From Lepidurus packardi (lineage: Eukaryota > Arthropoda > Branchiopoda > Notostraca > Triopsidae), in NCBI GenBank assembly GCA_023053545.1, contig JAKZAN010000003.1, positions 715,501 to 779,500 of the forward strand: a stretch of DNA of 64,000 bases, read 5' to 3'. Each line of letters begins with the position of its first letter. The first letter of the stretch is position 1. Below the pieces are notes generated by a model, which had not been told where the DNA came from, did not search any database, and worked only from the letters and a program-made list of their open reading frames with translations. Both the position numbers and the translations under genes were made by a program. Of this stretch, positions 21,501 through 33,100 are shown in pieces.

Positions 21501-24057
21501 ATGGATCAAGATGGCTCAGACGAACCGAGCGGTGAGTTACCATCGAATACCGTGCCAATGGATCTGCTTTCCATGAAAAATTGGCGACAGTGGAAAAACT
21601 TAATTTTTGAGGACTGGCGAACAAATGGAAAGACGATCTTCGCCAAATGCAAGGTTTGTATAAAACAGCGTTATTTATCGGCGGATATGACGTCGCAAAC
21701 CAACATGAGTCGCCATGCAAAAAGATTTCACCCGGAAATTTTCAAGAAATGCGAGGATGAAGACAATACGAGTACTGGGAAACAATTACTCATGAGCAGG
21801 TATGAGCAGATAGCTTAAGTTAATGATTTTTTACTGTCACCCAATTCATCGTAGTTTTGTGAAACCGAAATCTTCTAAACGTCTAGCATTTGATAATTTT
21901 CTTGTGAAAATGATTGTGGAAGACAATTTTCCGTTGAACCTGATTTCCCGGCAGGGCTTTCGAAACTTCGTTAATGTAAGTTTGTAATATTTTAGGTATA
22001 AGTGATAAGTTAACTAATTGAACTATCGATTCATTTTTCCCTACTTGGGGAATTTTAAAGGCACTAGACCCAAGTTATGCCATACCAAGCCAAGAACGCC
22101 TCCGCCGTACGCTTATTCCGGAACTAACCCAGAAGACCAAACAGGCAGTTCAAGCCAAACTCGATAGCGCAAAAGCCTGTGCAATCATGGTTGACATTTG
22201 GTCATCCAAGCGGATGGAGGGCTATATTGGTATATCCTGCTCAGCAGTAACATCAGATTTTGTGCCTTTTACGTGCTTGCTATCAATAAAGAAGATGGTT
22301 GGTCGCCATACGGCCGCAGCCATTTTCGCAGAATATGAAAGTGTTATAAACGAATGGCAGTTACAAAGAAAGGTGTAATCTCTAACTTATTTTTCGTTAG
22401 CTCGTTCTTTAACGTTTTTTTTTTTCCTAACAAGGTGATCCGGATTCTTACAGACAGCGGTAGCAATATGAAGTGTGCTTTCGACATTTCTCTACCCGGC
22501 TGGACACTCATATCTCTACCGGGCTACCCAAGTTCACTCGGCATTCTCGGGTACTCCCAGAGCGATGATCCTGAAAATGTCGAAGTATTAGATCTTGACG
22601 TGCAGTACGAAGTTGAGGTTTCGTCGTACAACGTTGCCGATGAGCTGGAAGAAGATATGGCAGATCTGAATAGAGTTGACAGAGAAGAGGAGGTAGCATA
22701 CGAACAGATTGAGCTGGATTTGAACAATTTATTCTTTGAACATGCATTTCTCGCAAGCCAATCGTCCCATCCTTTATCTGCTACCTCTCGGGCAAGTTGT
22801 GTAGCCCATACATTACAACTTGTCGTACAAGACGGTTTAAAAGCTCTAGACGTAAGGGTATAAACTCACTTTTCTTTCTAAACTAAAAACTTTTTTTCCA
22901 CGAGTAGGGGAGTCTGAAGAATGCAGTGAATTTAGTGTCAAAAATAGTAGCGTATGTGCGAAAAAGCACTCTCGATACCGAAGTTCTGAGTAGCACCGTC
23001 GGATTCCAGATACCACCTCAAAACGTGACGCGTTGGAGTTCCCAATATAAAATGCTCGATAAATTTTTGGAGGCAGTGGATCTGGATAAAGAAGTGCAAA
23101 ACAAGCTTAACGCTTGTAAGAAGCTTGGCAAGCTATCAGCTCTGCAATGTAAGATGCTCAAAGAACTCACAGCTCTTTTGGGACCCTTAAAGTTGGCTAC
23201 GGATGCGTTCCAAAAAGATTTCGAAACCACGGGACTGGTGATCCCGGCATATCTGGACATGGTCAACAGGACGTCCTCGGATTGGAATGTGAATCCCGAT
23301 GGCGCATTGATCGTTCATAGCAAACATTTCGCAAGTGTATTACACCAATCGTTAAAGCGACGCATGGAATGTGTTCTACATGACACGTTCTATGTGCTAG
23401 GTAACAAATTCTGCGAATTATTTCTTGAGAGACTATGTGTATGATTTCACAGGAACTTTTCTGGACCCTCGGTTTAAGAAGAGCTGGATTCCGTTGTCAG
23501 GGCGGTCGGAATACGAAGTAGTCAACCTTGTGAAACAGGAGCTAGAAGCCCGGTATCCCTTTAGTAAGAAATTACATAATTGCCGTAAATAAAGCTGTGT
23601 GTGTACCTATACGGAATTGTTTTTCATCGTAGTGCAAGAAGAGAGTGGGGAGAAAGTTGCCTCGGAGAGGAGTCCTGAAATGAAGAAAGCAATAGGCCTA
23701 CGTCCGTTATTTAGCACGGTGGCGGTGCGCCGTGCGGCTTTTCACGGGGCTGAAAAGATTAGGAATGAAGTTGATACGTACCTGAATGAGCCAGTGATTT
23801 TCTCCCAAGGGGACGCAACAGACTGCGATATAGACCTTTCGTTTAGCCCTCTTAAGTACTGGGAATTAAATGCTCACCGATTTCCATTTTTGTCGGAAAT
23901 TGCTAAGGACGTGTTTGTTGTTCCAGCGTCCACGGCGAACATAGAGCGGATTTTTTCTACAGCTTCGGATATCCTTTCGGCGAAGATAAATCGCACGAAA
24001 CCTGAGCTGTTTTCTTCTCTGCTTTTCATTAAGCGCAACGCTCATTTGCAGGTGTAG
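21501..24057 (+). CDS. hAT-C transposase, 725 residues in seven exons
   Basis: DNA-cutting and joining enzyme of the hAT superfamily. Exons by GT/AG boundaries and phase: 21501-21799, 21855-21975, 22061-22372, 22435-22851, 22908-23400, 23453-23563, 23633-24057; together 726 codons with the stop. The N-terminal BED finger has CKVC and MSRHAKRFH (21649-21730). Catalytic residues: Asp in MVDIWSSKRM (exon 3), Asp in LTDSGSNM (exon 4) and Glu in STANIERIFSTA (exon 7), with CVAHTLQLVV at the exon 4 end. An acidic insert of about 90 residues precedes that motif. The last exon is the dimerisation region. Every phase fits, which supports the introns (about 52-85 bp). The ATG at 21501 is chosen; an in-frame extension exists upstream but starts with a non-ATG codon. 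Confidence 0.9.
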
Positions 24058-24945
24058 TCTGATTTCTCTTCGCCGAAAGTATTTTAGACGCGATACAAAA
24101 AATCCGCACAGCAAATAAGCGTTTGCAGCAAATGACCATGTACTATGCCATAATTTTGTTCATGTTAATAATAACTAAGTGATGTGATATGTCTTAATAA
24201 CCTGGTGATTCCTGCCAAATGTGTCTTAATAACTAAGTTCCTGCCTATGTCTTAATAACCGGGTGCATGATTCCTGCCAAATTGCCTTGGATATGTTCCT
24301 ATAATGTGTAACCAGTATTGCAATAAAGAAACTGTGATTTTATTAATAACTAAAGTTTTTCGTTTACGAGTCAGATTATAGGAATCGGACAACAGAAATG
24401 CTGTAAGTGCTGACGAACCAAAAAGTACGTCCAACTCTGAAGTCTTGATTAAACCTCTCGACAAGACCTTCATTAATGGTCGAATGTCTGTCTATATGTA
24501 TATACCCATAGACAGAAACTTTCTAACAGGGTTTAGAACTTCGCGATTTTTTTTTGTTTAAACGGTTATTTATTTTTAATTTTGATTACTGAAATAGGGA
24601 TTTCTAAAATAGCGGTATACGCATATATGGAGCTATTGGAAGAGTAACCTTCCTGATTTGGCCGTAACCTATTATTACTGGTACTTTGTTACTGTATATC
24701 ATAAGTAATAAATGCGTTTTTCGTGATCAATTCACCTTTATTAAGCATAATAGTACTTAAGTTTATTCCTAATTATTGTTTTTTAAAAAAATGATCTGAT
24801 CTTTAATCTGATCGACAAAGCTTTTTTTGCGATCTGATCTAGATCTTATGATTTTTTGCAACTTTTGATCTGATCGGGTTGACAGAAGTTGACGACGATC
24901 GGACATGATCTAAGATCACACAAAAAGCATCGATCCAGAACACTG
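24058..24945. other. hAT-C 3' non-coding region with tandem motif and right subterminal array
   Basis: No gene. TGTCTTAATAAC occurs three times in loose tandem at 24188-24265, alternating with ATTCCTGCCAAAT (twice). From about 24790 to 24925 several GATCTGATC-like palindromes mirror the left array. Confidence 0.7.
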
Positions 24946-24953
24946 CACACGAG

Positions 24954-25540
24954 ACCCGAATCCACCGGCACGATAGGGTCTCAAAACTCCTGCAAAATTT
25001 CTGCAATGGCCGCGGGTATATTTGCCTCGACGAGCCAAAATTTAAAACAAGTCAAGGACTAAGGAAACCTGACTTAGTAGTTTTCTTACCAACAAACTAC
25101 ACAGAAGACATGAAGGAGGACATAAAGAACCTCGTTAGTCCAGAGTGCGCGGAACGAATATCCTTCCCCAAAAAACTCTACCCTTCGTCTATTTCAGGAA
25201 CAGCCTTTGTCATTGACACACAAGTCGTTACCGATGATTGTGAGCGAACCAACATCGAACGACTACACCGGCTAAAGACCGAAAAATACAAAAATATCCC
25301 CGAAATCACTAATTCTCTTCTTAATCTACCCCAGGTTGACAATGTGATCCACACATTTGCAAGTTTTAACTGGCGAGGACTTATCGCGAAGGAAGCGGCT
25401 GATGACCTGCTCAAACTCGGGATCACCAAAGGCCAACTAAGAATCCTATAATGCCTAGAAAAAGGAGTGCACGTTTGGAGGAACTTTAATAGAACAACAA
25501 AGATGAAAACGAGTGATCCCCGACGACAACGTGAGAAAAG
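24954..25540 (+). pseudogene. R2-like LINE restriction-like endonuclease (part 2)
   Basis: The LINE frame resumes after hAT-C with ETRIHRHDRVSKLL, followed by the endonuclease core: a KPDLVVF motif (about 25065-25085, the PD of the PD-(D/E)xK fold), then VIDTQVVTDD (about 25210-25240). Such an endonuclease C-terminal to RT is diagnostic for R2/R4/NeSL-type LINEs. The frame stops at 25449-25451, yet the same frame downstream still reads like the family's tail (GVHVWRNFNRTT), so this stop is probably a mutation. Confidence 0.85.
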
Positions 25541-25591
25541 ACAGTTTCAAATTTGAAATCACATACTCCTTGCCCATACCATGTCACCAAG

Positions 25592-25729
25592 ATTGGAGGA
25601 AACACTATACAAACCACGACACTGCAACAAACGTGGACATATTTGGGAATACCATTCAGCCAAATTGGCCGCAGCAGTTCATGCAACCCCATCTTCTTCG
25701 GGTTAATGGAGAAACTGAACAAGTCATTG
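25592..25729 (+). mobile_element. R2-like LINE fragment (region after RT palm)
   Basis: About 138 bp nearly identical to 20213-20350 of the main LINE copy (sharing TATTTGGGAATACCATTCAG and GGTTAATGGAGAAACTGAAC). It is duplicated directly behind the end of the main copy and out of order relative to it. Confidence 0.85.
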
Positions 25730-25954
25730 GTATGAGGTCATCTACATGCCCTCTATTGGTATGTAACCTTGAGGGCAGCTTTGCCTAATGAAAGGTCAGT
25801 TGAGTAAGGAAAAAGGGAGAGAGAGGCAGTCACAGTTGAGCCTGTGTCCGGTTAGCACTGGGTTTCTTGGATGGTACTAGCTCTTTACAAAAAGACTCGG
25901 AACGGCGTGTCGGCGCCGAAGTCCTGGGTCACCCCAAGACACCCTCGTATCTTT
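25730..25954. other. Unassigned stretch between LINE fragments
   Basis: I recognise no gene. It may be leader of the LINE fragment that follows, since the next 140 bp encode the LINE's N-terminal finger. Confidence 0.3.
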
Positions 25955-26096
25955 TTCCTCCCCCTCTTCGATTGATGAAAGCAACCTCACTAACACATCC
26001 GACATCTGCGAAAGATGTTTCCAAACTCAAAATGGTCATCTAGCACACATGTCTAGAATGCATAAAGACTCACACGCGCTAAAAAGCTCGGAGAAC
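25955..26096 (+). pseudogene. N-terminal C2H2 finger of an R2-like LINE
   Basis: One frame reads SNLTNTSDICERCFQTQNGH, continuing LAHMSRMHKD before a stop at 26098. The pattern C-x2-C, about 12 residues, H-x4-H with RMHK resembles the single N-terminal finger that R2-type LINE proteins use for DNA target contact. It would be the 5' part missing from the main copy, but it lies 3' of it. No ATG in this frame is obvious nearby. Confidence 0.55.
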
Positions 26097-26098
26097 GC

Positions 26099-26636
26099 CT
26101 AGGAACGGCGCGTCGTCTGCTATGCTACAAAACCTGACGAAGCCCCGCTGGGTTAGGCGAAAGGGAACCCGGTTGCGGATACGTCCGACCTCTCGTAGCT
26201 CGTCGTGGTAACATGACATGACACAGAGAAGCTGGCGGGGACCACAGGAAGAGTTTTTTTCTGCTTGAGGGGTCGAGACCCTGGAATTCTGTTGCGGAAC
26301 GATATGGTTTTAACCCCGAAGAGCGCTTAAGACGTTTAACTCCTGATAGGCCTCCTCGTGGCGGCACTGGGAAATGATCAACTCAGTACACCCCTACGAT
26401 GAGTTGATTATTCATTTCCATTTGTGATTCCAAATCGACAAGTGGTACAGAAGTGCAGTGCGAAATATCGAAAAAAAAGTGTAGCAAAACCTTTTGGAAC
26501 CAGGTGACAAATTTAGAGTTACCAGTTTTGTTTTGTTTTTGCTCTCTTATACTACTTTTATACATATTCCCAATTTGTTCGTATTTAGCATCTTCAAAAA
26601 AATAGTTTTACCCTAACGCTATCTTTTCTTTCTTTT
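26099..26636. other. Unassigned stretch
   Basis: No gene or repeat recognised. It is GC-richer at 26100-26370 than at 26400-26630. The CTCGTAGCTCGTCGTGG and CCTCCTCGTGGCGGC segments are reminiscent of each other but not a clear repeat. Confidence 0.3.
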
Positions 26637-26850
26637 TCCTGGATGGAAACACCAGAAAGGAATTAGCAAAATTACCCGAGAACACTGCGGAATATTAGAC
26701 TGAGTTATTCTCCCATCCCTCGCCAGAGGACAATAAGGAGATCAAAACCAATAAAAAAGCGCGCTTTTAGACATTTGGCGCCCAATAATACCAATGGAGA
26801 TCAAAGCTAACAGCCGCCCTAAAACACCGCCCGGGGTCTGACAATCTATA
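26637..26850 (+). mobile_element. R2-like LINE fragment (region before RT)
   Basis: About 210 bp matching 19188-19402 of the main copy: both contain GGAAA(T/C)ACCAGAAAGGA, ACCCGAGAACAC and TTGGCGCCCAATAATACC. It carries extra stops and deletions, so it is older or more decayed than the main copy. Confidence 0.8.
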
Positions 26851-27725
26851 TACCATAATCTAAATCTACCATATCAAGGCAAATCTGTTCGAATAGCCTT
26901 GACAATGGTCGGGATCTAATGAAATTCACGACTTCAATTGCCGACTTAAAGGACTTTCTTAAGGGCAGGGCTAAGGTTTTTGGATACCAGTACTTCCCTG
27001 TGGATGGTACAATGAGTGCAAAAACCGAAAGGAAGTTTTTCACGAATCAAAGTTTGCAAACCGCCGTAACGCCCCGATATAGAACTGTGCGTTACGGCAG
27101 TTTGTGCACACACCTACACATTTCTTCCAGTTGATTCTATTCTCTTCCATGAAAGATTGTAGAATTTCAAAAATATCTGTCGCTTTAGTTCCAGATTTAA
27201 TTCCTCTGCAGAAGAGACGATCTTCGCAAAACTTGGTAATACTCTCATCCATATAACTTATATAGCAAATGAGATGCGCATCATTATGCGCATCAGTAGC
27301 CCAATCTAACTGAATAGCAAACTCACAAGTGCGTGTCTGAACTAACTGTTCGTTAATATCTTCGGCAATATCAGGAATTCGACGACTAATGGTGTTGTCA
27401 GACAAAGGTATAGTTCCTTGATGAATACTACTTGTACAACGAATCAGACTAGTGCTGTTATGCTTTCACTTTTCACACGAGTCTTTGTTGTCGCGAGATG
27501 TTGTCGAGATGTTGTCGAGTCTGAGATGCGCATCAGTAGCCCAATCTAACTGAATAGCAAAATCACAAGTGAGTGTCTGAACTAACTGTTCGTTAATATC
27601 TTCGGCAATATCAGGAATTCGACGACTAATGGTGTTGTCAGACAAAGGTATAGTTCCTTGATGAATACAACTTGAACAACGAATCAGACTAGTGCTGTTA
27701 TGCTTTCTTTCACACGAGTCGTTGC
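26851..27725 (-). pseudogene. ZBED/SCAN-type hAT transposase remnant (hAT-Z) with internal tandem duplication
   Basis: On the minus strand the frame from 27405 to 27040 reads LSDNTISRRIPDIAEDINEQ, then AIQLDWATD, a LFCRGIKS block and KKCVGVCTNC; from 27043 to 26858 it continues EVVNFIRSRPLSRLFEQICL. These are the landmarks of the ZBED5-like hAT group. The expected LDESTD is LDWATD and the usual GVCTDGA is GVCTNCR, so the second catalytic Asp is lost. The part encoding residues around LSDNTISRR is present twice (27286-27470 and 27526-27715). No ends or TSD found. Confidence 0.75.
27286..27715. repeat. Tandem duplication, period 240 bp, within hAT-Z
   Basis: The segment starting ATGCGCATCAGTAGCCCAAT at 27286 recurs at 27526 with only a few differences over about 185 bp (for example GTGCGTGTC versus GTGAGTGTC). 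High identity shows a recent duplication. Confidence 0.9.
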
Positions 27726-27756
27726 TCCCAAATGATCGTCTTCGTGGTGCTACAAA

Positions 27757-27844
27757 AAAGCAAATTGGGATCAACTTAGAAAGGATGCAACAACAGAGAT
27801 AGCTAAGGCCAATCACGTATGTTCAGATCCCCCAATCTCGCAAG
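27757..27844 (+). pseudogene. APE-type LINE J1, fragment left of hAT-D
   Basis: In frame, NWDQLRKDATTEIAKANH reads like the linker between endonuclease and RT of Jockey/CR1-type LINEs. The frame enters the CTCGCAAG target site at 27837-27844 and resumes, without shift, right of hAT-D at 48465 (AIDKAATGKAALTIAEQART). This continuity independently proves the hAT-D boundaries. Confidence 0.75.
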
Positions 27845-29022
27845 CAGTGCTTTGGATCTTCCCAAAAAGATCCCAATCGTTATGTCGTAAAGAGCGTGGA
27901 TCGTATCTTTTTTTTAAGGGAAATTTACCGATCAATTGAGGCCATCTAGTGGCCGCTGCTAGTATCCAATGTTACAAGTATAACGTGATTTCGATGTACT
28001 CTAGTCTTGAGGTTTATTCAGTCACGTGAAACTTTCGGGTAAGAAAAGAGCATTCATATCATATATATGTCTACTATGAATATAAATAATAATCATTATT
28101 CATAAAAAGTTACTACGCCACGGTTGTCTTGATTCTCCCGCAATAGTTTAGGAGCTATCCCATGAAGTAAACCATGCCTGTTTATGTCATGTCAAGCGTG
28201 GCAAATCCTACGCTACGTACGTTATTGTAATGAAACAATACTACATCCTAATAGATTTGCATGACAATACCAAGTCTTACTTTAGTTTCAATTATTTATT
28301 CTTCTCTGTTTTCATTCTCAGATGTCCAGACAAGGGGGTAAGAAGCCTACCAAACAGGCTAAGAGGAAAAATCCTGAAGATGTGTCACCTCCAGTTATCC
28401 ATCTCGATCGCGATGAAGAAGAAGACGCAGACGAAGAAGATCTGAGTGACGAACTACCTCCTGAAACCGTACCAGTTGATGCTCTTGCGAGGAAACATTG
28501 GCGCCGATGGAGAAACGTTTTCTTTGAAGACTGGTGCACGAACGGAAAGAAGATTTTCGCTAAGTGCAAAATACAAAATATGCACGAACAAGCGTTATTT
28601 CTCCGCTGATAGTAGTTCGCAAACCAACATGAGTCGCCACGCGAAAAGGAAACACGCTGAAATGTTCGAAAAATGCGAGGCGGATGATAATGGTTGTTCG
28701 AGTTTTTCGAATCAAATGCTTATAAGCAGGTATAGGTAAATAACCTAGTTAGATATAGTCTAATATGTCACTTGCTTTATAATAGTTTTGCCAAACCAAG
28801 AGGGATGCCAGCAGCTAAGCGTGCAGCAATTGACCGCCGTCTTGTCAAGCTGATAGCGCGAGACAATTTGCCGCTGAGCGCAATTTCCAAACCATATTTC
28901 CGAGACTTTGTTCATGTAAGTTTATAATTTTGTGGTTAGAAGAGTTGTGTTAAAAAATTTTATTATCATTGTTTTTTTTTATTTTTGGGACTAAAAGGCA
29001 CTAGATCCAAGCTACTCCTTAC

Positions 29023-29205
29023 ACGAATGGCTCAATCCCGCAGTGCTGTGGATACTAGGGTATCCACAACACTGCGGGAGATAGAAGCCGAAGGAGACTC
29101 AATCCCGCGTTTTGTGGATACTATCCACAGCGCTGCGGCTTTTAGCGCCACTAACGTCTAAAGACCGCAGTTGTGGATAAGTATCCACAACGCTGCGGGA
29201 ATTAG
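29023..29205 (+). repeat. MULE-1 left terminal inverted repeat with three hairpin modules
   Basis: Besides pairing with the right end, this repeat contains three self-complementary modules in tandem, each of the form CCGCAG-n-TGTGGATA-n-TATCCACA-n-CTGCGG: at about 29037-29078, 29107-29142 and 29174-29202. The module core TATCCACA/TGTGGATA is constant; the spacers vary. Confidence 0.95.
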
Positions 29206-30168
29206 TGAACAGACAAATCTAACACGCAGTTTGTGGATATCTTTCACCATTCACGAACGCAAATTGTCATTCTCCCCCCTTTATCTTTATTGGTTAACAC
29301 AGTGGCTTTTGATTGCGATTATGTGAGAGCAATTAGGAAAAATAGAATATGTACATGAAAATAAATATATATGCAGTATGAATTTTCATCGTTTTTGTTT
29401 AGTCTCAACGAAAACGTTGAAAATTGAGATCAGCAAATTTGCGATAAGTTTCTTTCATGTGAATATTGTTTGATTAATCGGATAGCCCTACTTGTGAATT
29501 TTTCTTTAAAAATTATGTGTCGGTGAAAATACAGACCCATTCTTGACTGAAAAGCGTACTTCCTTATGTTTGGGTAAAGATCACAGAAAACCGACGTGGT
29601 ACGTAACTCGCGTTAAATTTCGTACACCCTGACCACTCAGTTAAAAAATGTTAAACTTTTTAGCGCGTTTAATTTGGTTTTTAGCTTTTTAACTTAACAG
29701 TTTAACGAAGTTTAACATTTTAACCCTAAGTTTAACGGTTTTAGTCCTCATTTTAATCCTAAGTTTAACAGTTAACGTGTAACCCTCGTACACCTACCAA
29801 CGGACTTATGAACCCCTTGAGAAAACCTTCAACTATCCGACTGTACTGGTTCATCGCTTGAAATGTTGCTTTCTGTGCTTGCCGCTTGCCTTCGTTTTTT
29901 GGCTTCTCTATCTCGTCTTCCTAAAGTGGTTCCTACGAGGGTAGTCACGTCGCTCAACTTCCGCTTGCCGTTAGTTGTGTTGCAACTTACCGTTGCGCTA
30001 GGGTTGCTGCTTGCAAATACAAAGCAAGACATGTATGGCTATAACAAAGTATTAAAATACCGAACAAAGTATTGAACAGGAAAGTTGCAAATAAGAAAAA
30101 GCTTCGAATACGAAAATCGTAAATACGTTGCAAGTATACTTCTTCGAAATAAAAACCTCTCAGCCTGT
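29206..30168. other. MULE-1 5' non-coding region with GTTTAAC repeats
   Basis: No supported gene. At 29640-29780 at least eight copies of (A/G)TTTAAC or its complement GTTAAA are clustered. On the minus strand 30032-29829 gives a 67-codon frame with a basic/Ser-rich composition (KRKLSDVTTL, REAKKRRQAAS) that looks protein-like but is unproven. The transposase promoter must lie here. Confidence 0.5.
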
Positions 30169-33100
30169 ATGGACCTTTTTCGAAGCAAAATGGATCAAGA
30201 CGAAGACATCCGGAAAGCTTACTTTCTTCAACTCATTCAGCGTATTCGTCGGTCTTGTTCTTACGACCAAGTAAAACGTATATTCCTGGATGAATTGAGT
30301 ACTGTGTCGTCTTTCGAGCTGCCCAAGACGAAGAAAAATGCCCAAGAAATTCAATCTAATTTTCGAATTGGAACTAGTTTTTTTCGGTTTCTTCCCCATG
30401 GCTTTGAAGGATTTATTCCTTATGAAACCCGCAGCGATGGGAATTGTTTTTACAATTCGATCGCAATTCTTATCTTTGGTGATGAATCTTTTAGCACTGA
30501 ACTCAGATGCAGAGTCATCAAAGAATTTATCTTCAATGAAGATAAATACATAAAAGCAGGTAGGGCAAGTAGGCTATAAGTTTTGCGGTTCTACGTATTT
30601 CCTGTTGAACTTGCTTTCTAAAAAACGTAATTACTATTCTCTTCCAAGAATTTTATTTTTCCTTTTAACTACTTCTATGTTTTTACCTAACGCCTTTTCT
30701 TTTAATTTTAAGGGTGGTTAAATCAATACGCCATAGACCAAATGCAATTGTTTTGCTCGGACTCAGCAACTTTAGAAATTGCAAACATTAAAAATCCTAC
30801 TGAAATATCTCGTGCCATTCTACGTGCGTATTGCATGAACCAGAGGCGGGACTGGGCATCATTGTATTCTTTCGCTGCAATGACAAATGTACTTCGCATT
30901 CCCATTGAATCCGTTTATCCTGACGTAAGGATTTTTGGACCGTCTCACCCACGATTGTCACATCATGTACATTTTTCACCCTCGGAAGCTGACATCCAAA
31001 TCAGTTCACAAGACGCTCTACAAATTCTTTGGGTGGGTACAGGAATACTGTCCAGTGAAGAATCGCAGAAAAATGTGTACGAGAAATTCAAACCGGATCA
31101 TTTTGTCCCCTTGGTTCCTGCGGTCCCCTATGAAGAATACCGTACACCATCAATAGCACATATTAAAGAGAAGAAGAATATTGTGTTATCTGTTCCCTAC
31201 AAGGATTGCCTTAATAATGATTCCATTGACTTAAGTGACGATAGCGCACCTGAACAGGTCAAACGAGAATGTTTTAACCCTACTGTTAATACCAACACAA
31301 ACGATAAAGCAGAGCAAACTTCAGCAGAATTTTACGAACAATCAGTTGATGAATCCGATTTTGAGACCAGGACCACTGTGAAGAACTGCACAACAAAACC
31401 CCCTAAAGTTTTTAAATGCACCATGTGTGAAAAAAATTTTTCGTTGAAAAATAATTTTTACCGTCACGCAAAAGTGTGTGGGAAACCTTCCAATCAATAT
31501 GTGTGTAACACTTGTTCTCAGAAGTTCAGCCGGAAAGACAGTTTACGACGGCATTCAAAGACTTGCGATAAACAAAATCCTGGTCGAATTTCTTGCCTTA
31601 GTTGTGGATTCGCGTGTTTAGATCGTGAACATCTATGTCAACATTACGCTGAAGAGCACTCGTCTTCTTCAGCAACTGATAAACTCGATTTTTCGATTAA
31701 AAAGTTAACATTCGAAAATGAACATCGCTTCCTCAGATGGAAAGAAGAACTCGGCAAAAGTCAAAATTGTTTTTACGCTGCGCATAGTGGAAGCACAAAA
31801 CTGAAAACTGCCCTTCATGAATATTATGAATGCAATCGTTCTGGCGAATTCAAGTCCAAGTCGAAAAATTTGCGTATGCTAAAGCAATCTGGCTCTTGTA
31901 AGATCGAGGGCAAATGCACGGCCTTCATAAGGGCCAGGACCGATAGAAAGACCAAGGAAATTAGTGTTCAGTATTGCAGCGGCCACGTTCAACATGACTT
32001 CAATCCAGCATATTTAAGACTTTCCGAGCAGTTTAAGAAAGAATGTGAAAAAAAGCTGGTGCAAGGGATCACAAAAACAAAAATAATACGTGACAAGGAC
32101 AAAGAATCTAGAGAAATTCTTTGCAATAATGGAGTCCTTACAAGAGATCATTTGCTTGATGCGAAAGATCTCCATAATATTTGTGGCAGGAGAAATGTGG
32201 ACTCCTGGCGTAGAAGTGGAAACGAGTTCGAAAGTCTCGGGATACTTGTTGAACAACTACGAGGAAAAGACCCGGGAATTATTTTACTATATAAACCAGT
32301 GGGTGTGTTGCACAATGATTTCCCCGAGTTCAAGAAGGAAGATTTTGTATTAGGCCTGCAAACACCTACGCAGAAACTTTTCCTGCAGAAATATGGAAAG
32401 CGATGCATTTGCATTGATAGCACGCATGGTTTGACTGGCCACTGCTACTACCTGACTGTGTTAATGGTACTGGACGACTATCATTCGGGTTTGCCAGTTG
32501 CCTTCCTCCTATCTAATCATGAAACAAAGGATTTTATTGTTCCCTTTTTTACGGGAATTAAAGAACAATGCGGAGATATAATCACAGATATCTTTATGAG
32601 TGACATGGCGGAGCAGTTTTGGAACGCATGGAAAATAGTATTTTCTAGCCAAAATACTAGAAATCTTTACTGCATTTGGCACGTGTTTCGAGCATGGAGA
32701 CGGAAGTTAAATGAATTGTATCGCAATGATGGCGATAAACAGTCTTCGATTGGCTCAGCTCTTCGTGTACTTGCTAAAGTTACAGACGAAGGGCATTTCG
32801 GAAGGTAAGAGTGTGATTGATTTTTCGCATAATGTATATAGCTACATTAATAAGTTTTCCTCCTAATTTTAGATACTTACAAAGATTTCAATCTATGCTT
32901 TCGGAAGACAATGATCTGGACTTTTTAAAATACTTCTCAAAAAATTATATCCCAATAAGAAAGCAATGGGCCGGCTGCTACAGAAAGGGATCACTCGTCA
33001 ATACGAACATGGTTTGTGAGGCGTTCAACAAAATATTTAAATATGCGCTGTTCAAGGGAAGGTACATCCAGAGGATTGATAAATTGTTTCAAGAGCTCTT

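Larger units (their letters stand above)
21021..24945 (+). mobile_element. hAT-C: apparently intact hAT transposon
   Basis: 3925 bp. The inverted ends CAGTGTTCTGGATC (21021-21034 and complement 24932-24945) are perfect over 14 bp, with a perfect 8-bp TSD. It encodes one seven-exon transposase with no stops or frameshifts. Both subterminal regions carry GATCTGATC-type palindromes. hAT-D (27845-48456) is a relative with similar ends (CAGTGCTTTGGATC) and alignable exons. Confidence 0.95.
18978..25540 (+). mobile_element. R2-like LINE with restriction-like endonuclease, split by hAT-C
   Basis: 5'-truncated non-LTR retrotransposon. The left part (18978-21020) covers the region upstream of RT through the CCHC knuckle; the right part (24954-25540) resumes in the middle of the knuckle and carries the endonuclease. 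The two are separated by hAT-C and its duplicated CACACGAG. The LINE frame is continuous across the insertion point when hAT-C and one TSD copy are left out. No 28S rDNA sequence is seen beside it, so it is either not a canonical R2 target or a moved fragment. Confidence 0.85.

Noticed and set aside
26125-26367. Minus-strand 80-codon frame with Pro/Arg/Ser composition
   Set aside because: No motif, no homologous copy in the window, GC-rich background gives such frames by chance.
27286-27715. CRISPR-like or satellite repeat
   Set aside because: Only two long copies with a 240-bp period, encoding transposase residues; a simple tandem duplication.
29023-29205. DnaA boxes (TTATCCACA-like) suggesting a bacterial replication origin
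   Set aside because: The repeats are part of eukaryotic transposon ends with spliced genes inside; the match is coincidental.
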